A stretch of 64,000 bases of DNA from an uncultured Streptomyces sp. (GCF_947488945.1 NZ_CANLBS010000003.1:62001-126000), one strand, 5' to 3'; numbered from the stretch's first letter, positions 22,637 to 31,407 are shown. The notes: generated by a model from the sequence alone, not told the origin. Made by a program: numbers and translations.

Positions 22637-23605
22637 TCAGTCGGAGCGGCCCCCGGCGAGGCCGAAGAGCGCGACGGCGTTCTCCCTGCACACCGCGCGC
22701 AGCCAGTCGTCGCCGAGGTCCAGCCTTTCCAGGGACCGCAGTTGGTGGGCGTACGGGTAGGGAATGTTCGGGAAGTCGGAGCCCAGCAGCACCCGGTCTC
22801 CCAGGTCCGCCAGCCGTCCACGGTCGGCGGCGGGAAACGGGGCGAACTTCTCCGAGAAGTCGGTGAAGGCCATCGTCGTGTCGAGCCGGATCTGCGGATA
22901 CCGCTCGGCCAGTTCCAGGAACTCCGCGTACTCCGGCATCCCCAGGTGCGCCACCACGATCCGCAGCCGCGGATAGCGGGCCAGCAGCGCCGAGACCGGC
23001 CCGGGTCCGGTGTGCGCGCCGGGCACCGGTCCGGACCCGCAGTGCGTCACCACCGGGATGCCGGCGTCCTGGAGCAGCCCCCACACCCCGTCGAGCAGCG
23101 GATCGTTGGGGTCGTACGCCCCGACCTGGAGGTGCGCCTTGAAGATCCGGGCGCCCGCCTCGACGGCCTCCTGGACATAACGGTCGGCGCCCTCCTCCGG
23201 GTAGAAGGTGGCGGTGTGCAGGCAGTCGGGCACCCGGGCGGCGAACCCCTCGGCCCAGCCGTTCAGCCACGGCGCCATGCCGGCCTTGTGCGGGTAGATC
23301 ATCGAGGTGAACCGCTCGACACCGAAGGAGCGCAGCACCGTCAGCCGCCGCTCCTCCTCGTGCCGGTAGGCGATCGGCCACTCCAGCCCGGTCATCGGCC
23401 CGACGGAGTCGAAGTACGCCCACACCTTGCGCAGGACCCGCTCCGGCATGAAGTGGGTGTGCACGTCGATCAGTCCGGGCAGCCCCAGCCGCTCCCGGAA
23501 CCGCCGCACCTCCTCGGCCTCGGCACGCAGCCCGTCGGCCGTACCGCCCAGCCCGGCCGCACCGCCCCCGCCGGTCCCGGCCTTACCGTCCGTCTCGCCG
23601 CACAT
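22637..23605 (-). CDS. Amidohydrolase family (metal-dependent TIM-barrel) protein
   Basis: 322-residue amidohydrolase-2 (ACMSD-like) protein. It has the metal-binding IDVHTHFMPERV, a possible metal ligand in RIFKAHLQVG, VVTHCGSGP, RIVVAHLGMPEYAEFL and VLLGSDFPNIPYPY with the catalytic Asp. Members are decarboxylases or hydrolases; the substrate is unknown. I chose ATG 23605 (MCGETDG) with GGGAG next to it; a longer frame to 23710 adds 35 Arg/Gly-rich residues of doubtful reality. A TIM barrel of this length is complete. It is divergent from nothing close; a GGCAGT microsatellite lies about 230 bp upstream. Confidence 0.87.
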   Translation of the reverse strand: MCGETDGKAGTGGGGAAGLGGTADGLRAEAEEVRRFRERLGLPGLIDVHTHFMPERVLRKVWAYFDSVGPMTGLEWPIAYRHEEERRLTVLRSFGVERFTSMIYPHKAGMAPWLNGWAEGFAARVPDCLHTATFYPEEGADRYVQEAVEAGARIFKAHLQVGAYDPNDPLLDGVWGLLQDAGIPVVTHCGSGPVPGAHTGPGPVSALLARYPRLRIVVAHLGMPEYAEFLELAERYPQIRLDTTMAFTDFSEKFAPFPAADRGRLADLGDRVLLGSDFPNIPYPYAHQLRSLERLDLGDDWLRAVCRENAVALFGLAGGRSD

Positions 23606-24046
23606 CTCCCGGTCACCCGCCTCCGGTTCGTGGCCGCCGCGGCCCCGTCGCCGCGGCGCGCCCCGACTCCGACGATCCCAGAAGGGAGCCACGGGGAACA
23701 GGGCGATCACCGGACAAGATCATTCGCGGGGGCGTGGGGGTCGGTCCGGGGTGGTACTGGTGCCGGGGTGGTGCGAGCGCGGTGCCGGTGCCGGGCGGTA
23801 CGGGTCGGTGGAGGCGCCGGGTCGGTGGCGGGGCGGTGGCAGTGGCAGTGGCAGTGGCAGTGGCAGTGGCAGTGGCAGTGGCAGTGGCAGTGGCAGTGGC
23901 AGTGGCAGTCTGCCCGGACGGTGTGCGGGGTCCGGTCCGTCAACAGCCTGGCGAGTCCCGGACTTCAGCGGCCGCAGGGAATCCGAACCTCGGGAGCGGC
24001 GCGGGATCCAAAGAACCCTCAGGAGCCGTGCGGGAGGTCCGGCCCC
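23606..24046. other. Intergenic region, 441 bp
   Basis: Holds the presumed amidohydrolase promoter, a hexanucleotide tandem repeat (23836-23909) and little else. The open frames across it reflect only the repeat. Confidence 0.5.
23836..23909. repeat. Tandem hexanucleotide repeat (GTGGCA), about 12 copies
   Basis: 74 bp of uninterrupted GTGGCA units. All six frames read through as dipeptide repeats (Gly-Ser, Trp-Gln, Val-Ala, Cys-His and so on), so it carries no coding signal. Confidence 0.95.
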
Positions 24047-25102
24047 TCAGAAGAGTCCGCCCTGCACGTTGCCACCCCCGACCGCCTCGACGGGAACCGT
24101 CACCGCCGCGCCGGCCGCCCCGTCGATTCGGTCGAGCCGCCACCCGGTCAACAGCCGGGTGTCCAGAACCGCCGTCCCGCCGTCCGGCGCCCGCAGATGG
24201 AGATCGGGCCCGGCGGCCGCGACCAGCCGTCCGGCGACCACCCCGCCCCCGGCCAGTTCACGGACGGCGACGACGGGGCGTTCAAGACGTTCGGGCCGGT
24301 CAGGACGTTCCGGCCGGTCAATACCTGCCCCGCTCGCGCCCCCTGCGCCGATGTCCACCCGTCCCACGGCGTCCCCGATCCCGAAGATCGCCACGTGGTC
24401 GACCGGTGCGAACGGCAGCCGCTCCAACGACTCCGGCCACCCGCGCCCCTCCAGCGCCGCCGCCCGCCCGTACAGTTCGGCGATCTCCGTGCCGCGTTCC
24501 TCCCCGCCCGGCAGCACGCCCCGCGCGACCCGCTTGCGGGCGTACGGGATCCGGTCCGGCACCCCGAGTGCGGCCCGCAGCACCTCCTCGGTACGCCGGG
24601 CCGCCATCAGCGGGCCCCGGCCCAGCCAGCTGAACACCACGGCCCCCTGCTCCCGCAGCCGCGCCGCCCCGCGCTCCTCCGCCGTGATCCCGACCTTGAC
24701 CATGCCCGGACCGAACCAGGCCAGGTAGACCCGATAGGTGCGCGGATCGTCGGCGATCGTGTCGGCGGCCACCGAGTGCGCCCGGTCCAGCCGCGCGCAC
24801 TCCGCGCACCGGCCCCCGGTGCTCCGGCCGGGCACCACGGCCGTCACCGGACAGGCGTTCCCCCGCGCCCCGGAGCAGTGCCGCTCGCCCATCGCCCGGA
24901 AACCCAGCACAGATCCGTACCCGAGCACGCTCACCCGCTGCCGTTCCCCCTGCCGCCACACCAACTCCGGCCGATCCCCGGGCCACCGCAGCCCCGCGCA
25001 CTCCCACCCCACCGAGCCTCCACTCCGCACCGCACCGTCCGTACGACGAGGTGGAGCGACGACGTTACCGAACCGCCGACGATCCACTCCGGCGTACGAC
25101 AT
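24047..25102 (-). CDS. DUF2797 domain-containing protein
   Basis: 351-residue protein of the DUF2797 family. It has CSGARGNACPVTAVVPGRST and GGRCAECARL, four Cys that could bind a metal. It also has YRVYLAWFGPGMVKVGITAEERGAARLREQGA, which resembles the GIY-YIG-like segment of this family. The C-terminal 80 residues include a repeated DRPERPDRPERLERP stretch. I know of no assigned function; a nuclease fold is a possibility raised by YLAWFGPGMVKVGIT. ATG 25102 follows GGGGAAGAG. No obvious operon partner. Confidence 0.8.
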   Translation of the reverse strand: MSYAGVDRRRFGNVVAPPRRTDGAVRSGGSVGWECAGLRWPGDRPELVWRQGERQRVSVLGYGSVLGFRAMGERHCSGARGNACPVTAVVPGRSTGGRCAECARLDRAHSVAADTIADDPRTYRVYLAWFGPGMVKVGITAEERGAARLREQGAVVFSWLGRGPLMAARRTEEVLRAALGVPDRIPYARKRVARGVLPGGEERGTEIAELYGRAAALEGRGWPESLERLPFAPVDHVAIFGIGDAVGRVDIGAGGASGAGIDRPERPDRPERLERPVVAVRELAGGGVVAGRLVAAAGPDLHLRAPDGGTAVLDTRLLTGWRLDRIDGAAGAAVTVPVEAVGGGNVQGGLF

Positions 25103-25149
25103 CTCTTCCCCACCGCTCCCGCCCGGCTCTAAGCTCCGGGCGAGGGGAC

Positions 25150-25225
25150 GGGGCCCGTAGCGCAGAGGTGGTCGCGCGTGGTCTCCAAAATCACGAGGAC
25201 GCCGGTTCGAATCCGGCCGACCCCG
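25150..25225 (+). tRNA. tRNA-Trp-like gene (anticodon CCA), non-canonical, possibly pseudo
   Basis: The anticodon arm GTGGT-CTCCAAA-ATCAC (anticodon CCA), T-arm GCCGG-TTCGAAT-CCGGC and 3' acceptor CGACCCC are clear. The 5' acceptor (GGGGCCC or GGGCCCG) has two mismatches with CGACCCC, and base 26 between the D and anticodon stems appears missing. An upstream GGGGACG would pair better, but a 6-nt insertion intervenes. CCA is not encoded. It is either a divergent or a decayed tRNA. Confidence 0.6.
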
Positions 25226-25310
25226 CCGCCTCTCCCACTCGCACCGCCCGCCTGCCCACCCGCCCGAAGCGAAACCCACCACTCGCCCCGGACGACCCGT
25301 CCCGGACAAC

Positions 25311-25348
25311 GCGAGAGGCCCCCAGGATTTCTCCTGGGGGCCTCTCGC
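25311..25348 (-). terminator. Terminator of tRNA-Arg(ACG)
   Basis: Perfect 16-bp stem (GCGAGAGGCCCCCAGG and complement) with a 6-nt loop, just beyond the 3' end of the minus-strand tRNA. Confidence 0.88.
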
Positions 25349-25354
25349 CTGCTG

Positions 25355-25427
25355 TGCACTCGGCAGGATTCGAACCTGCAACCTTCTGATCCGTAGTCAG
25401 ATGCTCTATCCGTTAAGCTACGAGTGC
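25355..25427 (-). tRNA. tRNA-Arg (anticodon ACG)
   Basis: 73 nt: acceptor GCACTCG/CGAGTGC, anticodon loop CTACGGA (ACG), T-loop TTCGAAT, discriminator A; CCA not encoded. A34 is the substrate of TadA, encoded at 9068. Confidence 0.96.
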
Positions 25428-25685
25428 TTGGCGTCCTGGGCTTTTTTGTGCCCCGTCGGCGTTGCGAGAACAACATTACATGACCTCGGCCGGGACGCGA
25501 AATCCATTCCCCTCAGCGCCCCCCACCTGGGTAAACAGCCGATCCGGGCGCCCCCTCGTCCCGCCGTGGACTCACCCGTCCGGAGTCGCAGCGCGGCATC
25601 CCCCAGCCCTCGAAGACGCCCGGTGCTTCCGGAAGCCGACCGGACCGACGGATCCGCTGCAAGCGACGCGCCCCCGGGAACGACC

Positions 25686-25714
25686 GAAGCCCCGTGCCAG
25701 GGGCACGGGGCTTC
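25686..25714 (-). terminator. Terminator of tRNA-Ser(GCU)
   Basis: 13-bp perfect stem GAAGCCCCGTGCC with a 3-nt loop, just beyond the 3' end of the minus-strand tRNA. Confidence 0.85.
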
Positions 25715-25723
25715 GACGAGGAG

Positions 25724-25814
25724 CGGAGGCGGAGGGATTTGAACCCTCGATGGGTGGTAAGACCCAAACCGCATTAGCAGTGCGGCGCCATAGACCGGAC
25801 TAGGCGACGCCTCC
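25724..25814 (-). tRNA. tRNA-Ser (anticodon GCU)
   Basis: 91 nt with acceptor GGAGGCG/CGCCTCC, anticodon stem CCGCA/TGCGG with loop CTGCTAA (GCU), a long serine-type variable arm, T-loop TTCAAAT and discriminator G. CCA is not encoded. Confidence 0.96.
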
Positions 25815-26148
25815 AGCACACCTCCGCGAACGCGGTGGTGCGTGCAGATGATGTCACAGCCGAGCGGGCTGTCACCAATCGCCGCCCACGGTACTAGGCA
25901 GGTGGGGCCGAGAGCAAAGAGCTTGTACGGGTGCCGGCCGCCGGGCTCGCCCCCTGCTCCGGCCCGCTCCACCACCACCGCTCCCCCCGCCCCACCGGCC
26001 AGGCCGCGCTCCCACGCACCCCCGACCGCCCCACCGGCCAGGCCCCGCCCCCACCGCCCCCGCAACGTTCGCCGCGTCGGCGCGTTGACCTCCGTGACCG
26101 GCCACCGCCGGCCGGTCGCCGTAGTGACCGCCGAGCACAGGAGCCCGC
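25815..26148. other. Intergenic region, 334 bp
   Basis: Promoter side of both tRNA-Ser(GCU) (minus) and the inhibitor gene (plus). A near-palindromic GTCACAGCC-GAGC-GGGCTGTCAC at about 25855-25877 could be an operator or stem-loop. No gene is seen. Confidence 0.4.
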
Positions 26149-26739
26149 ATGCCCCGCCGTCGCCTCGCCCTCACCCTCACCGTTCCGCTCCTTGCGCTCG
26201 GCACGTTCCTCGCTCCTGCGGCGACGGCCGACGGCCCGCTGTCCCTGCCCGCTCCGCCGGGCCACCTGCTCCCGTTCGGCGGCCCGCACACCAGCTCCCT
26301 CCCCGTGCCGCCCCTCCTCTCCGGCCCTCTCCCCACCGCCCCCTCCACCGGCCCCGCCGACGGGTCCGGCCCTTCCGACGGCTCCGGCCCCGCCGAAGGC
26401 CCCGCCGCTGCGGACACCCGCCTGACGGTGACGGTCGCCGACAGCGGTGACCCGGCGTCCGACGGCACGGTCGAGCTGACCTGCGGCCCGGCGGGCGGCA
26501 CGCACCCTCGTGCGCGGGACGCGTGCGCGCTGCTGGACGAGGCGGACGCGGCGGGCGAGGACCTGTTCCGGCCGACCCCGGAGGGCACCCTGTGCACCCA
26601 GGTGCACGGCGGCGACGCCACCGCCCGGATCGTCGGCAGCAGGCACGGGAAGCGCGTGGACGTGTACGCCAACCGTGTGAACGGCTGTGAGATCGCGCGC
26701 TGGAACGCGCTCCGCCCGCTGCTGCCCGAGGCCGCCTGA
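26149..26739 (+). CDS. Subtilisin inhibitor-like (SSI family) secreted protein
   Basis: 196-residue secreted protease inhibitor. A Sec signal peptide (MPRRRLALTLTVPLLALGTF ... APAATA) is followed by a Pro/Ser/Gly-rich linker to about residue 88, then an SSI domain. The four SSI cysteines are present: LTCGPAGGTHP, RDACALL, GTLCTQV and NGCEIARW. In SSI the residue two after the third Cys is the P1 reactive site; here it is Gln (C-T-Q), whereas Met, Lys or Arg is usual. The linker of about 60 residues is longer than in classical SSI (mature about 110 residues). ATG 26149 has AGGAG 6 nt upstream. Confidence 0.85.
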   Translation: MPRRRLALTLTVPLLALGTFLAPAATADGPLSLPAPPGHLLPFGGPHTSSLPVPPLLSGPLPTAPSTGPADGSGPSDGSGPAEGPAAADTRLTVTVADSGDPASDGTVELTCGPAGGTHPRARDACALLDEADAAGEDLFRPTPEGTLCTQVHGGDATARIVGSRHGKRVDVYANRVNGCEIARWNALRPLLPEAA

Positions 26740-26998
26740 CCACCCCCGCGAACACCGCGCCCGGCGACGTGACCCGCAGGCCGCAGGCCCGGATCGGTGC
26801 GGTCCGTGTGCGCCGGAGCCCACGTCATGTGCCTCCGGCGTACACCGGTTGTACAGAACCTTGGAGAGAGCTCCCCCTCATCCGCCGCCCCCGCACGTTG
26901 TCCGGGCCGTAGACTCCTCCCGTGACAGCGCGGGGCCCGAGAGGCAAGATGGGGCCCTCTGTCGGCAAAGTGCGGTAAATCAGGGAGGAAGCGTCGTC

Positions 26999-29900
26999 GT
27001 GAGCAGCAGGCCGTCCCGAGGCACTGCTCGCCTCGCAGCGATACTCGACGCCCTTCCCGACGGGCTTCTGCTCGTCAACGCCAACGGCACGGTCGTCAAC
27101 GCCAACTCCATCGCTCTCGACATGTTCGAGACGCCCGGCACCGCCCTGGTCGGGCGGGGACTGCTCGACCTGCTCCCGGAGTTCGACTCCAAGCTGATCC
27201 CCGGTTCCATGCGCAGGCCCGGCACCGCGGACGAACGGGGCAGGACCAAGCCGGCGCGGATGATGGCGCGCCGCACCGACCGCACCGACTTCCCCGTCGA
27301 GATCACCAGCGCGAGCCTGGACAGCGGCCAGGCCTCGTACGGCGAGTTCTCCCCCTCGTACACCGGCGACGAACTGCTGATGCTCGTCGTGCGGGACCTG
27401 TCGGGAACCGTCGACACCGAGGCCGAACTGGCGCGTTCGCAGCGGCAGACCGAGATGATCCTGCGCGCCGCGTCCGAGGGCGTCGTCGGCACGGACACCG
27501 AGGGACGCGTCGTCCTGGTGAATCCGGCGGCGGCCCAGATCCTCGGCTTCCGCGCCAGCGACCTCGGCGGCAAGGAACTGCACCCGCTCATCCTGCACTC
27601 GCGGGCGGAAGGCGACCCCTTCCCGTACGAGGAGTCCCCGCTCGCCGACACGCTGCGGTCCGGCCGCAAGCACCGGGTGCGCGGGCAGGTGCTGTGGTCG
27701 AAGAGCGGCGCCCGGGTACCGGTGGACCTGACGACCGCACCGGTGCGCGACGGCGACCAGTTGGTCGGCGCTGTGATGACCTTCACCGACCGCAGGCCGT
27801 ACGAGGAGCTCACCGAACAGCACACCGCCGCCGTCGAGGAGCTGACCGGGAGCCACACCGCCGAGGTCGCCTCCCTCACCGAGATGCACGCCGCCGAGAT
27901 CGAGGCGCTCACCGAGCAGCACGCCGCCGAGATCGCCGACCGCACCGAGCGCTACGCCTCCGAGCTGGAGGAACAGGCCGACCGGATCGCGGCGCTGGAG
28001 CACCGGCACGGCCAGCTGACCGCCGTGCTGGGCGAGTCGTTGCGCGGGCCCCTGGAGCAGCTGCGCGGCGAACTCTCCACGCTCGCGGCCGACCCGGCGG
28101 GCCAACTGTGGCCCGAGGCCAACCAGATCCTGCACCACCTCGCCGCCGGCTACGCCCGGATGACGACGCTGATCGACAACGTGCTCGGCTACCAGCGGCT
28201 CGACGCGGGCGCCGAGGGTCTGGCGAAGGCCCCGGTCATGCTGGACGCGGTCGTGACGGCCGGAATCGACGGCGCGGTCGAGCTGATCGGCCCGGGCCGG
28301 GCCCAGTTCGCGGTGCACGCCCCGCCGATCGAGGCCGAGGTGGACGCGCGTCAACTGGCCACCGCGCTGGCCCACCTGGTCGCTGACGTCGCGGGAATCG
28401 ACTCCACCGGCAAGACCCGGGTGGTTCCGGGCGGCGGCTATCTCGACTCCACCGTGGTGGTGGCGGCCGCACAGCGCGGTGACGTCGTACGCATCGAGGT
28501 GCGCGGGCCGTTCGCCGGTGGCGACCCGGTGCACGAGCCGATCGTGCGCGGCATCGTGCGGGCCCACGGCGGTGTCCTCCAGACCCACGAGATGCCGGGC
28601 CTGAGCGGCAGCGCCTACGTACTCGAGGTGCCGCTCGGCACCGGCGGCGGAACGGTCGCACCCGAGCCCGCGCAGGTCGCGGCAGAGGCGCTTCCCGAGC
28701 AGGACAACGGCGCGGCGGGGGTCGTCAGCGGCGGTCGGCGGCGGGCCCGCAGGTCCTCCACGGACGCCTTCCTGGACAGCCCGGTGGGCGGTCCGGCGGG
28801 CGCTGAGGCGTCCGGGGACACGGGGGCCGCGGAGCCGACGGGACGGCGCAGGGCGCGGCGCGGTCCGGCGGCACCCGAGGAGCAGACTCCGGACGTCCTG
28901 CCGGTCCGGCCGGGCGAGGGCTCCGGGCGGCGCCGCGGGCGTCCCAGTCCGGCGGAGACCGGTGTGCCCGGTGCCGTGCCCGAGGGTGGTGGGCAGGCAG
29001 TCGCTCCCGCGGGAGCCGAGGTCCCCCGTCAGGCGCTGGCCCTTCCGTCGGCGTCCGGCACGGGCCCGTCGGAGGGTTCGGTGGTGACCTCTGCCGAGGC
29101 GCAGGGCGGGAACAGTCCGCAGCGCGGCACCACCGTGCCGCCGCAGGGCGTGCCCCCGCAGGCTCCGCTCCCGGTCCGGCCCGCCCGGCCCGAGAACGCC
29201 GGGCGCGCGGCGCTGCCCGCCCGCGCGTCCGCCTCCGACGAGGCGCGACCGGTGCCCGCCGCGGCTCAGCCGACCGGTCGCCGGGCCCGCCGGGCGCTGG
29301 CCGCCGCCCAGGAACGGCTCGCCGCCGAGAGCGCGGGCCCCCGCACCACGTTCGCCCTGCCGCCCGCCGACGCGGACCGCCCGTCGGCCCCGTCCCCCGT
29401 ACAGCCCGAGGGGATGTACGGGCCGCAGCCGTACGGTCCGGTGTCCGGCACCCCGGCGGACGGCCGGGGCGCGGGTGACGGCGCGCCCGCCGCCGGTCAC
29501 GCGCCCGACGGTGCCGCCCCGGCCCGGCCTGCCTTCCCGGCTCAGGGCGGCACGGCCCCCGCCGGTCCGGCCCGGACTCCCGCGCCCCCCAACGGCGCGG
29601 TCCCTTCCGGCCCGGTCCCGCACAGCCCGGTTCCGAACGGCGCACTCCCTCCCTGCCCGGTTCCGAACGGCCAGCTTCCGAACGGCCGGCTTTCGACCGG
29701 CGCCGCCCCGGGCGGAGCAACGCCCATCGGCCCGGCCACCGCCGGTCCGGCGCCCGTCGGCGCCCCGCCGAACGACTTCGCCGCCACGGGCTCCGTACCG
29801 GACCGCCACGACACCGCCCCGTCCGCTCCCGACGCGGGCCACACCCCGCCGCCCGCCCACCCCGCGCCCTCGGGCCGTCGCCGGGCGCGGTCCTCGGACG

Positions 29901-31195
29901 CCCCGGAACTGCCGGCCGGGCCGCCCGTCGAGGGTGGGACCGGGCAGTACCCGGCCGCGCCGCCGCAGGTCCCGGCCGCCGGTCCCACCACGCACGCCAC
30001 CGGCACCGGCGAGGTACCCCGGGCACCCCTGTCCGCCGCGGCCCGCAGGCAGCCGTTGCCCGCCGAGGCGCCCGCCCAGCCGGAACCGTCCCCCGACTCC
30101 ACCCAGGGCCGGGCCTTCAGCGTGCGCACCCTCGGCCAGGGCGTGCCGTTCGTGCAGCAGCACGCGCACCAGCAGAACCAGTCGTTCGGCGGGGCGGGCC
30201 GGCGGCGCAAGCTCTCCGCTCCCCCCGAGCCGACCGCTGACCCGCCCGCCCCGCAGCAAGCGCCTCCAGCACCCCGGCAGCACACCGCGGCGCCCACGGC
30301 CGTCCCGGCCACCGCGGCGGGCAGGCTGATGACGGCGCCGGCCCCCGAGGGCCGCGCGTACGCGATCGGCGCGCCCGACGAGGGCGCCGAGGGCCCGGAG
30401 CCGCTGGACGGCCCCGGTGGTGCGGTCGAGGTCGCCAACCGACCCCAACCGCAGCCGGTGGACGACGAGATGCCCCCGGAGCCGCTGGACAACCCGCGCC
30501 GGCTCCTGGTGTGGCCGGCCCCGGACGTCTCCACCCAGCAGGCGCTCAGTGACCGCGGCTACCGTCCGGTGATCGTGCACTCCCGCGAGGAGGTCGACGC
30601 GCAGATCGCCGCGTTCCCCGCCGCGCTCTTCGTCGATCCGCTGACCGGTCCCATCACCCGCACCGCGCTGCGCTCGCTGCGCCAGGCCGCGGTGGCCGCC
30701 GAGGTCCCCGTCCTGGTCACCGCCGGGCTCGGACAGGCGACGCGGGAGGCGGCGTACGGGGCGGACCCCGCGGTCCTGCTCAAGGCGCTGGCCCCCCGGG
30801 ACAGCGAACAGCACCCGCCGCGGGTCCTGGTGATCGAGGAGCAGCAGGAGATCGCGCTCGCCCTCGGCGAGACGCTGGAACGGCGCGGCATGCAGGTGGG
30901 GCGCGCCGCCACCGACAGTGAAGCGGTCGACCTGGCGAGCCGGATGCGGCCGAACCTGGTGGTGATGGACCTGATGCAGGTACGCCGTCGCCGGGCCGGG
31001 ATCATCGACTGGCTCCGCTCCAACGGCCGCCTGAACCGCACCCCGCTGGTCGTGTACACCTCGGCGGGGATGGAACCGGACGACCTGGCGCGGCTGAGCA
31101 CCGGCGAGTCGGTGCTCTTCCTCGCCGAACGCTCCACGAGCGACGAGGTCCAGTCCCGCATCGTCGACCTGCTGGCCAAGATAGGCACCAACTGA
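26999..31195 (+). CDS. Giant PAS / pseudo-histidine-kinase / receiver-like regulatory protein
   Basis: 1398 residues. PAS 1 is at about 12-125 (ILDALPDGLLLVNANGTVVN) and PAS 2 at about 154-265 (ILRAASEGVVGTDTEGRVVL). A coiled coil of 11-residue repeats follows (about 268-335: LTEQHTAAVEE, LTGSHTAEVAS, LTEMHAAEIEA, LTEQHAAEIAD). A DHp-like segment follows in which the usual HELRTPL is GESLRGPL, so the phospho-acceptor His is missing. An HATPase-like segment lacks the N-box Asn and the DxGxG loop. Then come about 600 residues of Pro/Ala-rich disordered sequence with repeated GRRRAR and two receiver-like domains (about 1165-1270 and 1273-1398). The second keeps an Asp (VMDLMQ) but lacks the conserved Lys. 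Probably a scaffold rather than an enzyme. GTG 26999 with AGGGAGG upstream. Confidence 0.85.
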   Translation: MSSRPSRGTARLAAILDALPDGLLLVNANGTVVNANSIALDMFETPGTALVGRGLLDLLPEFDSKLIPGSMRRPGTADERGRTKPARMMARRTDRTDFPVEITSASLDSGQASYGEFSPSYTGDELLMLVVRDLSGTVDTEAELARSQRQTEMILRAASEGVVGTDTEGRVVLVNPAAAQILGFRASDLGGKELHPLILHSRAEGDPFPYEESPLADTLRSGRKHRVRGQVLWSKSGARVPVDLTTAPVRDGDQLVGAVMTFTDRRPYEELTEQHTAAVEELTGSHTAEVASLTEMHAAEIEALTEQHAAEIADRTERYASELEEQADRIAALEHRHGQLTAVLGESLRGPLEQLRGELSTLAADPAGQLWPEANQILHHLAAGYARMTTLIDNVLGYQRLDAGAEGLAKAPVMLDAVVTAGIDGAVELIGPGRAQFAVHAPPIEAEVDARQLATALAHLVADVAGIDSTGKTRVVPGGGYLDSTVVVAAAQRGDVVRIEVRGPFAGGDPVHEPIVRGIVRAHGGVLQTHEMPGLSGSAYVLEVPLGTGGGTVAPEPAQVAAEALPEQDNGAAGVVSGGRRRARRSSTDAFLDSPVGGPAGAEASGDTGAAEPTGRRRARRGPAAPEEQTPDVLPVRPGEGSGRRRGRPSPAETGVPGAVPEGGGQAVAPAGAEVPRQALALPSASGTGPSEGSVVTSAEAQGGNSPQRGTTVPPQGVPPQAPLPVRPARPENAGRAALPARASASDEARPVPAAAQPTGRRARRALAAAQERLAAESAGPRTTFALPPADADRPSAPSPVQPEGMYGPQPYGPVSGTPADGRGAGDGAPAAGHAPDGAAPARPAFPAQGGTAPAGPARTPAPPNGAVPSGPVPHSPVPNGALPPCPVPNGQLPNGRLSTGAAPGGATPIGPATAGPAPVGAPPNDFAATGSVPDRHDTAPSAPDAGHTPPPAHPAPSGRRRARSSDAPELPAGPPVEGGTGQYPAAPPQVPAAGPTTHATGTGEVPRAPLSAAARRQPLPAEAPAQPEPSPDSTQGRAFSVRTLGQGVPFVQQHAHQQNQSFGGAGRRRKLSAPPEPTADPPAPQQAPPAPRQHTAAPTAVPATAAGRLMTAPAPEGRAYAIGAPDEGAEGPEPLDGPGGAVEVANRPQPQPVDDEMPPEPLDNPRRLLVWPAPDVSTQQALSDRGYRPVIVHSREEVDAQIAAFPAALFVDPLTGPITRTALRSLRQAAVAAEVPVLVTAGLGQATREAAYGADPAVLLKALAPRDSEQHPPRVLVIEEQQEIALALGETLERRGMQVGRAATDSEAVDLASRMRPNLVVMDLMQVRRRRAGIIDWLRSNGRLNRTPLVVYTSAGMEPDDLARLSTGESVLFLAERSTSDEVQSRIVDLLAKIGTN

Positions 31196-31407
31196 CCGAC
31201 CGCGGCCGGGACTGCTGTCCGGGACGGCAGCCGGGACGAGAGTCTGGGGCGCCGGCCCGGGACGATAGCCGCGATGATCGGTCCAGAAGCCCAGGAGTCC
31301 AGGAGTCCAGGAGTTCATGGGTCCAGGGCGACAGCCATCGCCGTTTTCCGGGGCGGCAGCGGCAGCTACGGCGGTCCGGCTCGGACGAGCGACAGCGACC
31401 AACGCCG

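Noticed and set aside
23836..23909. CRISPR-like array
   Set aside because: The units are contiguous hexamers with no spacers, and there are no cas genes.
22742..25132. Long plus-strand frame across the amidohydrolase and the GTGGCA repeat
   Set aside because: It has no start signal and is composed of shadows plus a Trp-Gln dipeptide run from the microsatellite.
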